Below are positions 16,422 through 25,319 of a stretch of 64,000 bases of DNA, in pieces. Position 1 is the stretch's first letter. Every line of letters begins with the position of its first letter. The DNA lies in NCBI RefSeq assembly GCF_001274785.1, contig NZ_LHPI01000035.1, positions 47,654 through 111,653 of the forward strand, in the 5' to 3' direction. Below the pieces are notes generated by a model that saw nothing but the letters and a program-made list of their open reading frames with translations, made no database searches and was not told the DNA's origin. Origin of the DNA: Vibrio hepatarius (lineage in GTDB: Bacteria; Pseudomonadota; Gammaproteobacteria; Enterobacterales; Vibrionaceae). Made by a program: the position numbers and the translations under genes.

Positions 16422-16865
16422 TTATGACACGATTAGTGACTTTACAAAATGAAGGCGAGATTCAATCAAATTCTCTTTTTCTTCAAATTTTTCAATCATA
16501 TAGCCATTTCTCAACAGCAATCTCAGCATCGCTGGAAATTGATTGCGAGACTTCACTTTAAGCTGACAGTAGCCTTGTCCGCGTACCCAATGCTCTTGTT
16601 GATCCAAAAGTGCTTGGGCAACGCCTTTGTTTCTTGCTCGAGGTGTCACGCCACCAAACCAACTATAGAAAGTCTCACCATCCAGTTCATAACCAATTTT
16701 AAAGCCAAGAATATGTTGTCCTTCCTGCGCGACAAGAATCAGATGGCGCTTGCCGTCTAACCGCTCTGACAAAGACTCAACCGTTTCTTTGCTGACAAAC
16801 TCGCTGATTTGCTCGACCGCTTCGACACACTCTTGCAATGTACCTTGTCGATAAACCACACTCAT
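16422..16865 (-). CDS. GNAT family N-acetyltransferase
   Basis: A 147-residue protein of the Gcn5-related acetyltransferase fold. Motif A is recognisable as ARNKGVAQALLDQQ (near residues 83-96, the R/Q-x-x-G-x-A acetyl-CoA loop), followed by a C-terminal segment ending in a variant NGYMIEKFE. The substrate is unknown. The ATG at 16865 has GGAGA upstream, so I prefer it to a start 26 codons further out that lacks a ribosome site. It lies 80-odd bases downstream of hemB and could be read through from it past a weak hairpin (about 16883-16910). Confidence 0.82.
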   Translation of the reverse strand: MSVVYRQGTLQECVEAVEQISEFVSKETVESLSERLDGKRHLILVAQEGQHILGFKIGYELDGETFYSWFGGVTPRARNKGVAQALLDQQEHWVRGQGYCQLKVKSRNQFPAMLRLLLRNGYMIEKFEEKENLIESRLHFVKSLIVS

Positions 16866-16949
16866 GACGTTCTCCCTAAAACAATAAAGGCCAGCAATTG
16901 CCAGCCTTTGTTTACTTAATCTGCGAGCCATTATCGCTCGCAAACTTCA

Positions 16950-17996
16950 CTATTTTTCGCCTTTAAGGTACTGCGATGCTTGCGCGTTTTCTTCGGCTAG
17001 CCACTCTGCTACGTCTTTCGCAAAGTAGGTTAAGATGCCGTCTGCCCCTGCACGTTTAAAGCACAATAGCGACTCCATCACGGTATCGCGCTCTTTCAGC
17101 CAACCATTTTGGAACGCCGCTTTGTGCATCGCGTATTCGCCAGACACCTGATAAGCGAACGTTGGTACGCTCAGTTCAGACTTCACACGACGAACCACGT
17201 CTAGGTATGGCATACCTGGCTTGACCATAACCATGTCTGCGCCTTCGTTGATGTCCATTGCCACTTCATGAATCGCTTCATCCGTGTTGGCAGGGTCCAT
17301 CTGGTAGTTCTTCTTGTTGCCGCCTTTGAGGTTGCTTGACGAGCCGACTGCATCACGGAAAGGTCCGTAGTAGCAAGACGCGTATTTCGCTGAGTACGCC
17401 ATAATCTGCGTATTGATGTGACCCGCTTGCTCCAGCGCTTCACGAATTGCGCCGATACGACCATCCATCATGTCTGATGGTGCTACTACGTCTGCGCCCG
17501 CTTCCGCGTGAGACAGTGCCTGTTTAATCAGTACTTTGGTGGTCTCATCATTCAGGACATAGCCATCTTCATTGATGATGCCGTCTTGGCCGTGAGTGGT
17601 AAATGGGTCAAGCGCGACGTCGGTGATAACACCGATTTCTGGTACGTGCTCTTTCAATGAACGAACCGCGCGTTGCACCAAACCTTCTGGGTTGTAGGCT
17701 TCAGCGGCACACAAGCTCTTCGCATCTTGGTTGACGACTGGGAACAGAGCGATCGCTGGTACGCCCAACTGAGCAAGGTACTGCGCTTCCTCCAACATCA
17801 AGTCGATAGACAAACGCTCGATACCAGGCATAGATTCAACGGTTTCACGACGGTCTTTACCCATTAGGATGAACATTGGGTAAATAAGATCGCTTACCGA
17901 CAACTGGTTCTCTGCCATTAGACGGCGACTAAAGTCATGTTTACGCATACGACGCATACGACGGCCTGGGAATTGACCTTGAATCGAAACTGACAC
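16950..17996 (-). CDS. hemB: Delta-aminolevulinic acid dehydratase (porphobilinogen synthase)
   Basis: A 348-residue enzyme that condenses two 5-aminolevulinate molecules to porphobilinogen, an early heme step. The two active-site lysines sit in YSAKYAS and MVKPGMPYLD. The metal loop reads DVALDPFTTHGQDG, with Asp where zinc enzymes have Cys, the pattern of Mg-dependent HemB such as that of Pseudomonas. The start is the GTG at 17996 (MSVSIQGQFPGRRMRR), which follows AAGGAGAACAGA; the in-frame upstream extension has no ribosome site. Together with hemN it gives this window two non-adjacent heme genes. Confidence 0.96.
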   Translation of the reverse strand: MSVSIQGQFPGRRMRRMRKHDFSRRLMAENQLSVSDLIYPMFILMGKDRRETVESMPGIERLSIDLMLEEAQYLAQLGVPAIALFPVVNQDAKSLCAAEAYNPEGLVQRAVRSLKEHVPEIGVITDVALDPFTTHGQDGIINEDGYVLNDETTKVLIKQALSHAEAGADVVAPSDMMDGRIGAIREALEQAGHINTQIMAYSAKYASCYYGPFRDAVGSSSNLKGGNKKNYQMDPANTDEAIHEVAMDINEGADMVMVKPGMPYLDVVRRVKSELSVPTFAYQVSGEYAMHKAAFQNGWLKERDTVMESLLCFKRAGADGILTYFAKDVAEWLAEENAQASQYLKGEK

Positions 17997-18160
17997 TCTG
18001 TTCTCCTTGTGTGGTGAAAGTGCTGAGTTGTGAAACTGCATGAGCTGCATAATATCACTCCACACTTTTGACACCAGTGACAGAGTAGAAAAATGCAAAA
18101 AATGACCAAAGGCTCACACTGCCTTATACTCACCCCAACCAACCAGACTTGAGAAACAAC

Positions 18161-18922
18161 ATGATCGATACCCACGCCCATATTTACGCCAGCGAATTTG
18201 ATAATGACCGCGATCAGGTCGTCGAGCGCGCTTTAGCTCAAGGCGTCGAAAAGATTCTGCTACCGAACATCGACCTAGATTCGATTGAGCCGATGCTACA
18301 AACCGAAGCGGCCTACCCAGAGATTTGTCGTTCGATGATGGGGCTCCATCCTTGCTATGTGGATAGCAACGTAAAGCAAACGCTTGAGATCATTCATTCG
18401 TGGTTTGCCAAGCATAACTTCATTGCCGTGGGTGAAATCGGTATCGACCTGTACTGGGATAAAACCTATAAAGCAGAGCAAGAGATGGCGTTCACCACTC
18501 AGCTCAACTGGGCAAAAGAGATGAAACTGCCAGTGGTGATTCACACTCGTGATTCAATCCAAGAGACGCTAGCACTGCTGGAAAAAGAGCAAGATGGCTC
18601 GCTGTCTGGCGTGTTCCACTGCTTTGGCGGCAGCGTTGAAGAAGCGAAGGCGATTAATGACCTCGGTTTCCATCTTGGTTTGGGTGGTGTGACGACATTT
18701 AAAAATGGTGGTATGGATAAAGTGATCCCTCACCTTGATATGGATTATGTGATTTTAGAAACCGACTGCCCTTACCTTGCGCCAGTTCCGCACCGCGGCA
18801 AACGTAATGAGCCGTCGTATATTCCGCTAGTTGCAGAGCGTATTGCCTCTTTGAGAGAGCTATCGATTGACGACGTTCAAGCGATGACTAACCGCAATGC
18901 TAATCGCTTGTTTGCTTTGTAG
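18161..18922 (+). CDS. TatD-family metal-dependent hydrolase (DNase)
   Basis: A 253-residue TIM-barrel hydrolase of the TatD family. Metal ligands are visible: HAH at residues 4-6, the GEIGID Glu near residue 93, VIHTRDS, VFHCFGG and the ETDCP Asp near residue 202. Characterised members are 3'-5' DNases. Its N-terminus MIDTHAHI resembles the YcfH/YjjV branch more than E. coli TatD (MFDIGVNL), so I give no symbol although it is convergent with tatABC. An in-frame TTG four codons upstream is a less likely start. It is a single gene ending at a shared terminator. Confidence 0.92.
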   Translation: MIDTHAHIYASEFDNDRDQVVERALAQGVEKILLPNIDLDSIEPMLQTEAAYPEICRSMMGLHPCYVDSNVKQTLEIIHSWFAKHNFIAVGEIGIDLYWDKTYKAEQEMAFTTQLNWAKEMKLPVVIHTRDSIQETLALLEKEQDGSLSGVFHCFGGSVEEAKAINDLGFHLGLGGVTTFKNGGMDKVIPHLDMDYVILETDCPYLAPVPHRGKRNEPSYIPLVAERIASLRELSIDDVQAMTNRNANRLFAL

Positions 18923-18950
18923 CGGCTGCGAACGTCCGGCAGATAAAGAA

Positions 18951-18977
18951 AAAGGTTGGCGATCGCCAACCTTTTTT
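18951..18977. terminator. Bidirectional terminator between the TatD-family gene and tatC
   Basis: AAAGGTTGGCGATCGCCAACCTTT, an 11-bp self-complementary stem with A and T runs on either side, between convergent genes. Confidence 0.9.
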
Positions 18978-18989
18978 CATTCTCATTAT

Positions 18990-19754
18990 TTAGCTTTCGC
19001 TTTCGTTTTCGCCTTCTGATTCCTCGTCAGTATTCTTACGCACATAGAAACGGGCGAAGAACAAGCCGACTTCAAACAGCAAACACATCGGGATAGCGAG
19101 TAAGGTTTGCGAAATCATATCCGGCGGCGTCAGCATCATACCGACTACGAACGCGCCAACGATGATGTATGGTCGCTTCTGGCTGAGGCTTTTCGGGTCG
19201 GTTGCCCCTGTCCAGCACAATAGGATAATCGCGACTGGCACTTCAAACGCAATACCAAACGCGAGGAACAGCGCCAAGACAAAATCGAGGTAACTCGAGA
19301 TGTCAGTGGCAAACTCAACTCCGCCTAAAGAGATCGCGGTAAAGAAGCCAAACACCAGCGGGAACACTACGTAGTATGCGAACGCGACACCACAGTAGAA
19401 CAGCAACGAGCTGGAAAACATCAGCGGCATAATCAAGCGGCGTTCATGCTTATACAAGCCCGGAGCAACAAAAGCCCAGACCTGATACAAGATAAACGGC
19501 ACCGCAAGAAAGACAGCGGCGATCAGAGTCAGCTTTAATGGGGTAAAAAATGGCGACGCAACGTCGGTTGCGATCATTGTCGCCCCTTCTGGTAGACGCT
19601 CTACCAAAGGCTTAGAGATAAACTCGTATATTTCGTTAGAAAAGTAGATCAGGCCAACGAACACCACCAATATCGCTAAAATTGCGCGTAATAAACGGTT
19701 TCGAAGCTCTAAAAGATGGCTGATCAAAGGTTGTGTCTGCTCAACCGAAGACAT
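18990..19754 (-). CDS. tatC: Sec-independent protein translocase subunit TatC
   Basis: A 254-residue inner-membrane protein with six predicted helices, the twin-arginine signal receptor of the Tat system that exports folded proteins. It opens with the typical PLISHLLELRNRLLRA, and the first periplasmic loop and conserved FVAPGLYKHERR segment (residues about 92-103) carry family-conserved Phe and Glu. The C-terminus is an acidic tail. It is the last gene of the tatABC operon. A 60-base gap after tatB leaves room for a ribosome site. Confidence 0.98.
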   Translation of the reverse strand: MSSVEQTQPLISHLLELRNRLLRAILAILVVFVGLIYFSNEIYEFISKPLVERLPEGATMIATDVASPFFTPLKLTLIAAVFLAVPFILYQVWAFVAPGLYKHERRLIMPLMFSSSLLFYCGVAFAYYVVFPLVFGFFTAISLGGVEFATDISSYLDFVLALFLAFGIAFEVPVAIILLCWTGATDPKSLSQKRPYIIVGAFVVGMMLTPPDMISQTLLAIPMCLLFEVGLFFARFYVRKNTDEESEGENESES

Positions 19755-19814
19755 AGCTAACCTCGTTTATAAGATCAAAAAGGAGCCACACAAGATGCAG
19801 CTCCTCGAGAGAGA

Positions 19815-20204
19815 CTATTCGGCTTTTTTATCTGCTGAAGGCTCACGAGCGTCAGAAGCGGGTTTGTTTTCCGCCTCTGCTGTTTCCGCTTTTTTCTCAG
19901 CGGATTGTTCGTTCGCGTATGGACGCTGAACTTCTTGCGCGGCTCTTTTTAGCTCTTCAACTGACGATTTTAACTGGGGATCTAAATCCTCCATGCCCAT
20001 CTGCTCAGCTTTACGCAAGTTTTCTTGTAGTTCCTGCACCTTCAGCTCATGCGAAAGTTCGTCTTTCACACTGTTTGCCATGTTTTTCGCAGCACCGATA
20101 AAACGGGAAACGCTACGAATTGCGTGAGGCAAACGCTCAGGCCCAAGAACCACCAGCCCGACGACAGATATTAATACCAGTTCCCAAAAACCGATATCAA
20201 ACAC
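19815..20204 (-). CDS. tatB: Sec-independent protein translocase subunit TatB
   Basis: A 129-residue protein with the TatB signature: an N-terminal membrane helix with MFDIGFWELVLISVVGLVVLG (Glu at residue 8, Gly-Pro hinge at about 21-22), an amphipathic helix LPHAIRSVSRFIGAAKN, then a charged soluble tail rich in Glu, Lys and Ala. It joins TatC to form the signal-binding complex. The gene follows tatA by three bases. Confidence 0.97.
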   Translation of the reverse strand: MFDIGFWELVLISVVGLVVLGPERLPHAIRSVSRFIGAAKNMANSVKDELSHELKVQELQENLRKAEQMGMEDLDPQLKSSVEELKRAAQEVQRPYANEQSAEKKAETAEAENKPASDAREPSADKKAE

Positions 20205-20207
20205 GTC

Positions 20208-20459
20208 TTATGCCTGCTCTTTGTCTTTCTTAGTTTCAGAAGTCTCTGCAGACTTCTGCTGTTCGATGTTCTTTGGTTCAAAGTCAGCGTCTTTTGCTTC
20301 GGCGTCTTTCTTCGCAGCCTCTTCATCGCTCATTGCTTTCTTGAAACCTTTAACCGCACTACCTAGGTCACCGCCGATGTTGCGTAGCTTTTTAGTACCA
20401 AAAAGCAGAATAACAATCACAGCAATAATCAGAAGTTGCCAAATACTAATACCACCCAT
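20208..20459 (-). CDS. tatA: Sec-independent protein translocase subunit TatA
   Basis: An 83-residue pore-forming Tat component: a short membrane helix (MGGISIWQLLIIAVIVILLFG), the FG-TKKLRNIG hinge, an amphipathic helix and the conserved AVKGFKKAMSDEE segment, then an acidic, Lys-rich tail. It is first in tatABC, lying 52 bases after the ubiB stop, so ubi and tat genes may share a transcript as in related bacteria. Confidence 0.97.
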   Translation of the reverse strand: MGGISIWQLLIIAVIVILLFGTKKLRNIGGDLGSAVKGFKKAMSDEEAAKKDAEAKDADFEPKNIEQQKSAETSETKKDKEQA

Positions 20460-20511
20460 TCTTTTTTACCTCGGGTCTTATTAAAAATAACTTATTCAAA
20501 GAGTTTAACGT

Positions 20512-22146
20512 CTATCGACGATAAGCTCGCCAACTAAGCAACCAAAATGTGACGCCACCAATAGCGCTCGCCATTGAAAGCTGCTCAAACGTAGTGTTGA
20601 CCAATATTGCCGAGCATACGACTAATGTTGCACCAACACCAAACAAAAATTTTCCTGTCGCCTGCTGACGCTTGCTCTCACGGTAGCCTTGGTAGAGCTG
20701 ATCCATACGTTGGTTCATCATTTTACCTTGGCGTAAGCTGTCGTAGAGCAACTCAGGTAACTCTGGCAGTTTCTCTGCCCAGAACGGCGCTCGGTCCTTA
20801 ACGGCATTGATCACCGCTTGCGGACCAACTTGGTTCATCATCCACTCTTCTAAGAATGGTTTCGCCGTTTCCCACAAATCCAACTTCGGATACAGCTGAC
20901 GGCCTAAGCCTTCAACGTAAAGCAAGGTCTTTTGCAACAAGACCAGTTGAGGTTGCACTTCCATATGGAATCGACGCGCAGTGTTAAACAGGTTCAACAG
21001 CACGTGACCAAACGAGATTTCACACAACGGCTTGGCGAAGATTGGTTCACAAACGATGCGAATCGCAAACTCAAACTCATCGATATTTGTTTCACGTGGA
21101 ACCCATCCAGATTCAACATGCAACTCTGCCACTCGGCGGTAATCTCGGTTAAAGAACGCTAAGAAGTTTTCCGCTAAGTACCGCTTATCTTCACTGTTTA
21201 ACGTACCGACAATGCCGCAGTCCAGTCCGATCCACTGTGGATTTTCTGGATGCTTAGGTTCAACAAAGACGTTGCCTGGGTGCATGTCAGCGTGGAAGAA
21301 ACTGTCGCGAAACACCTGGGTAAAGAACACGCTAACACCACGTTCAGCCAATAGCTTCATGTTGGTGCCGTTTGCCTTCAACCCTTCAATATCAGAGACT
21401 TGAATGCCATATATTCGCTCAGAAACCATGACAGTTTTATTACTGAAGTCGGAAAAAACTTCCGGCACATATAACTCTTCGCTGCCTTCAAAGTTTCTTC
21501 TAAGTTGAATCGCGTTAGCCGCTTCACGGCGCAGGTCCAACTCATCAAGCAAAGTCTTTTCGTACTCGCGTACCACTTCCACCGGTTTTAAACGACGTGC
21601 TTCAGGAAGCGCTTTGGCGACTATACGTGCCATGCGGTACATCAGTTTTAGATCTGCATCAATGACTGGGCGAATATCTGGCCTGATAACCTTTAATACC
21701 ACTTCTTGGTTAGTCTCTTTTAGCTTCGCAGTATGCACTTGAGCAATGGAAGCAGACGCCAGTGGCGTGATATCAAAATCGTTGAACCAGTTTTCTAACG
21801 GACCACCAAGCGCGAGCTCTATTTGCTCTTTCGCCAGTTGGCCGTCGAATGGGGAAACTTGGTCTTGCAGCAGCGCGAGAGGATCAGCGATGTGCGGCGG
21901 AAACAAGTCACGACGCGTCGACATCATCTGGCCGAATTTAATCCATACCGGACCGAGCTCTTGCAACGCCAAGCGTAAACGCTGACCAAGCTCTTTGTCG
22001 CTATGCTTATTCTTAATCCAGAACAAGCCTTTACGCGCTAGCAGCGGCGCTTTGGAAAGCTGATGGTTGGGCAATAACTCATCAAGACCGTATTCCAGTT
22101 GAACCTTGGTAATATGGTAAAGACGCTTTAGCTCAGAGAGAGTCAT
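20512..22146 (-). CDS. ubiB: Ubiquinone biosynthesis protein UbiB (ABC1/ADCK atypical kinase)
   Basis: A 544-residue atypical protein-kinase-like ATPase needed for coenzyme Q synthesis. The family KxGQ motif appears as WIKFGQMMSTRRDLFP near residues 73-88, and the Ala-rich nucleotide loop as SASIAQVHTA near residues 130-139. The catalytic HADMHPGN and LDCGIVG (DFG-like) segments follow. Two C-terminal membrane helices anchor it in the inner membrane (about residues 500-540). It overlaps the upstream ubiJ by four bases (ATGA), as expected for a coupled ubiE-ubiJ-ubiB operon. Confidence 0.97.
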   Translation of the reverse strand: MTLSELKRLYHITKVQLEYGLDELLPNHQLSKAPLLARKGLFWIKNKHSDKELGQRLRLALQELGPVWIKFGQMMSTRRDLFPPHIADPLALLQDQVSPFDGQLAKEQIELALGGPLENWFNDFDITPLASASIAQVHTAKLKETNQEVVLKVIRPDIRPVIDADLKLMYRMARIVAKALPEARRLKPVEVVREYEKTLLDELDLRREAANAIQLRRNFEGSEELYVPEVFSDFSNKTVMVSERIYGIQVSDIEGLKANGTNMKLLAERGVSVFFTQVFRDSFFHADMHPGNVFVEPKHPENPQWIGLDCGIVGTLNSEDKRYLAENFLAFFNRDYRRVAELHVESGWVPRETNIDEFEFAIRIVCEPIFAKPLCEISFGHVLLNLFNTARRFHMEVQPQLVLLQKTLLYVEGLGRQLYPKLDLWETAKPFLEEWMMNQVGPQAVINAVKDRAPFWAEKLPELPELLYDSLRQGKMMNQRMDQLYQGYRESKRQQATGKFLFGVGATLVVCSAILVNTTFEQLSMASAIGGVTFWLLSWRAYRR

Positions 22147-22748
22147 GCACGCTCCAGAAGTTGGTTTAGCTTAGCTTCTACGCGAGCCGCGTGGCTTTTT
22201 AGATCATCAACTTGGTCGCAGAAATACGCCACTTCCAGCGGAGCTGGAGCGATTTTCCACTCTTCAGTCAGCACTTGCGCGAGATGGTTTTGGTGTTTGC
22301 TTGCTTGCGCTTTGACAAACTGACCAAGATTCTCTGCGCCTTTCACCAAGGTATGTGCGACCACATCACCTGTTGCACGAGACAGCCATTCTTCGATGTC
22401 TGGCTTACAATCGGTCATTAGCTGAGAAAACTTCTGTGCTAGCTGGATATCGCCTTCCAGCACCAGCTTATCTTGCTTGATTAGCTTAGTGATGTTTGAC
22501 TGGTCACGCAGTTCAGGTAACACCGCAAGGTTCAGCGACAGGTAGCAATCAGGCTCACCTTCGTAATTCGCCAATACATCGATTTGCTGGCTGAAAACGA
22601 ACGTCAGGGTTTTATTGATTTCTTTAAGATGTACCTGAATCACTTGCCCTTTGAGACGAGCTAAGCGACGACCCAATTCAGGGTCGTCTTTGATTAAGGT
22701 ATTGAGAGAGGTTTCGACTACAGCCGTTACAAGAGGGTCAAATGGCAT
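22143..22748 (-). CDS. ubiJ: Ubiquinone biosynthesis accessory factor UbiJ
   Basis: A 201-residue protein with an N-terminal SCP2 sterol-carrier-like domain (about residues 14-115, including the acidic GDIQLAQKFSQLM strand-helix segment), thought to hold the hydrophobic ubiquinone intermediates in the Ubi complex, and a C-terminal helix (DQVDDLKSHAARVEAKLNQLLERA) that can form a coiled coil with UbiK. It sits between ubiE and ubiB, 12 bases after ubiE. Confidence 0.95.
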   Translation of the reverse strand: MPFDPLVTAVVETSLNTLIKDDPELGRRLARLKGQVIQVHLKEINKTLTFVFSQQIDVLANYEGEPDCYLSLNLAVLPELRDQSNITKLIKQDKLVLEGDIQLAQKFSQLMTDCKPDIEEWLSRATGDVVAHTLVKGAENLGQFVKAQASKHQNHLAQVLTEEWKIAPAPLEVAYFCDQVDDLKSHAARVEAKLNQLLERA

Positions 22749-22760
22749 AACGTTCCTACC

Positions 22761-23543
22761 TTAGAACTTGTAACCACGGTGCAGCGCTACGATACCGCCA
22801 GTGAGGTTGTAGTAGTTGGTTTTCTCGAAACCCGCTTCTTCCATCATCCCTTTGAGTGTTTCTTGGTCTGGGTGCATGCGGATAGATTCCGCTAGGTAGC
22901 GGTAGCTCTCTGAGTCATTTGCCACTAGTTCACCCATTTTTGGCAATAGATGGAACGAGTAAGCGTCATAAATCTTTGATAGCGGCTCAAGGATTGGTTT
23001 TGAAAACTCAAGCACCAATAGACGACCACCCGGTTTAAGTACACGGAACATAGAACGTAGTGCTTTATCTTTGTCTGTTACGTTACGCAGACAGAAACTG
23101 ATGGTGATCGCGTCAAAATAGTCGTCTGGGAACGGCAGTTCTTCTGCGTTCGCTTGCACGTAATGAACATTGCCCACAATGCCATTGTCACGCAGTTTGT
23201 CGCGGCCAACATTCAGCATGGAGTTGTTGATGTCAGCAAGAATCACGTGACCTTTTTCACCAACAATACGCGAGAACTTCGCGGTCAAATCACCGGTACC
23301 GCCACCGAGGTCCAACACACGTTGGCCTGGACGAACACCACTACAATCGATGGTAAAGCGTTTCCAAAGACGATGAACACCACCCGACATCAAATCGTTC
23401 ATGATGTCGTATTTCGCTGCGACAGAGTGGAATACCTGAGCCACTTTCTCGACTTTTTCTTCTTTTGCTACGGTGGTGAAACCAAAGTGCGTTGTTTCAC
23501 TCGATTCTAAGGCTGTATTCGATTGCACGCTTGTATCCGTCAT
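22761..23543 (-). CDS. ubiE: Ubiquinone/menaquinone C-methyltransferase
   Basis: A 260-residue class I SAM methyltransferase that C-methylates benzoquinol and demethylmenaquinol intermediates. Motif I is VLDLGGGTGDLTAKFS near residues 75-90, and the UbiE family signatures YDIMNDLMSGGVHRLWK near residue 46 and ITISFCLRNVTDKDKALRSM near 150 are intact. The ATG at 23543 follows GAGGAAACATC; a longer in-frame start upstream adds 16 residues without family similarity. First gene of ubiE-ubiJ-ubiB, 57 bases after rmuC. Confidence 0.97.
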   Translation of the reverse strand: MTDTSVQSNTALESSETTHFGFTTVAKEEKVEKVAQVFHSVAAKYDIMNDLMSGGVHRLWKRFTIDCSGVRPGQRVLDLGGGTGDLTAKFSRIVGEKGHVILADINNSMLNVGRDKLRDNGIVGNVHYVQANAEELPFPDDYFDAITISFCLRNVTDKDKALRSMFRVLKPGGRLLVLEFSKPILEPLSKIYDAYSFHLLPKMGELVANDSESYRYLAESIRMHPDQETLKGMMEEAGFEKTNYYNLTGGIVALHRGYKF

Positions 23544-23600
23544 GATGTTTCCTCTTTGAGCAGTGCTAATGAATATATACGGCCTGAGCACTGCGGGCGA

Positions 23601-25151
23601 TTAGTTTACTTTATCCTCAGCCGGATGTCTTTCTGCGAGCGAATCATTTTCACCCAATGTGTTGTTTTCTGTGAGGCCATCATAATGAGCCATGTCACTC
23701 AGCTTGGCCGAAATCGGTCGCTTCACTTCCACACCAAGCTGTTTAAAGCTTTCCGCTTGGCGAATGACATTGCCGCGTCCGGTTGCCAGTTTGTTCATCG
23801 CCCCTTGGTAGTTCTGATTGGCTCTGTCCAGCGCGCCTCCGAGACTTTCCATATCATCGACAAACAAACGTAATTTATCGTAGAGTTTGCTCGCGCGTTC
23901 GGCGATCACCTGAGCATTTTGGTTTTGTCGCTCGTTGCGCCACAAATTGTCGATGGTGCGCAATGCCACCAGCAAGGTGGTTGGGCTGACCAAGATGATG
24001 TTTTGCTCCATCGCATCTTTCACCAAACTTGGGTCAGCTTGAATCGCGACCTGAAACGCGGGTTCGACCGGAATAAACATCAGTACGTAGTCGAGGCTCT
24101 GAATGCCTTTAAGCTGATGGTAATCTTTTTGTGACAATCCTTTGATGTGCGCGCGCAGTGCAAGTAAGTGGTCACTTAACGCTTTATCCCTTTGATTATC
24201 AGTCTCGGCGTTGAAGTAACGCTCATACGCAACCAAGGCAACTTTCGAATCCACGACCACTTGCTTGTCTTGCGGTAAGTGAACAATCACATCCGGTTGG
24301 TAGCGTTTACCGGCTTCATTCTGCAAGCTCACTTGTGTTTGGTATTCGTGGCCTTCGCGCAAACCTGACTCGGCCAACACGCGCGCTAACACCACTTCAC
24401 CCCAGTTGCCTTGCTGCTTGTTGTCGCCTTTTAGCGCTTGGGTCAGGTTAACCGCTTCACGCGTCATTTGTTCGTTTAAGCGCTGCAGATTTTTTAGCTC
24501 ATGCACCAGGGTATGACGCTCTTTCGCTTCCACGGTAAAGCTGTCATTGACCTGTTTTTTAAACCCTTCCAACTGCTCTTTCAGCGGCGTCAAAATCCCT
24601 TCTAAACTCTGTCGGTTTTGTTGGTCGACTTTGGCTGTTTTACTTTCAAACAGTTGGTTCGCCAAGTGCTCAAATTGCTGCTTTAGACGCTCTTCGGCTT
24701 TTTCCAGTAACTCGAGCTTCTCTTGGCTGGCTTTGGTTTGTTGTTCGTGGCGCGCTTCTTGTTCTCGTAACTGCGCTTCGAGTTGCGACTTTTGTTCACG
24801 GACGCGATTCAGGTCATCGGCGTATTGCTGGCGCTCTTGTTTGACCGCTTCGAAGTAACGCAGCTTCTCCATCACCGCCATCATCTTACCGTGCAACTGC
24901 TTGGACTCGTATGCGGCTTTGTCGCGCTCGCTATCGAGTTCATCCAATTCTTGCTGGGCTTGCTGCAGCTCTTGTTGTAGCTGGTTGATTTGGCTATTAG
25001 CAAGCTGCTGGTTTGAAGTCAGCTGCTGTTCCATAAGCTGATGACTAAACTGCATTTTTTGCTTTACCCACCAGCCAACACCCAGCCCGCTAATCACAGC
25101 TCCACTGAGCGCGCTGACGATCAAGCCCTGATTCTCAAGAATCCATTGCAT
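23601..25151 (-). CDS. rmuC: DNA recombination protein RmuC
   Basis: A 516-residue protein with an N-terminal membrane helix (residues about 8-27), a long coiled coil (about 35-215, many heptads rich in Gln, Glu and Leu) and the RmuC nuclease-like domain with GNWGEVVLARVLAESGLREGHEY (near 250), YQPDVIVHLP and DSKVALVAYERY. Loss of RmuC in E. coli affects inversion at short repeats; a nuclease role is inferred from fold. It ends 57 bases before ubiE, in the same direction. Confidence 0.95.
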   Translation of the reverse strand: MQWILENQGLIVSALSGAVISGLGVGWWVKQKMQFSHQLMEQQLTSNQQLANSQINQLQQELQQAQQELDELDSERDKAAYESKQLHGKMMAVMEKLRYFEAVKQERQQYADDLNRVREQKSQLEAQLREQEARHEQQTKASQEKLELLEKAEERLKQQFEHLANQLFESKTAKVDQQNRQSLEGILTPLKEQLEGFKKQVNDSFTVEAKERHTLVHELKNLQRLNEQMTREAVNLTQALKGDNKQQGNWGEVVLARVLAESGLREGHEYQTQVSLQNEAGKRYQPDVIVHLPQDKQVVVDSKVALVAYERYFNAETDNQRDKALSDHLLALRAHIKGLSQKDYHQLKGIQSLDYVLMFIPVEPAFQVAIQADPSLVKDAMEQNIILVSPTTLLVALRTIDNLWRNERQNQNAQVIAERASKLYDKLRLFVDDMESLGGALDRANQNYQGAMNKLATGRGNVIRQAESFKQLGVEVKRPISAKLSDMAHYDGLTENNTLGENDSLAERHPAEDKVN

Positions 25152-25319
25152 AATAAAGGTTTAACTCTCTATTCCAGATATTGATTTAATGGTATTTTAC
25201 CACTGGATAAATGTCCAGTTTGTCGACTAGATATCGAACAGATAGACTAGGCTCACCGTACTTCATTCCCTCTCAGGAAACTCAGGGATCCACCCATCGG
25301 TCTTAGGATAAGGAGCATC

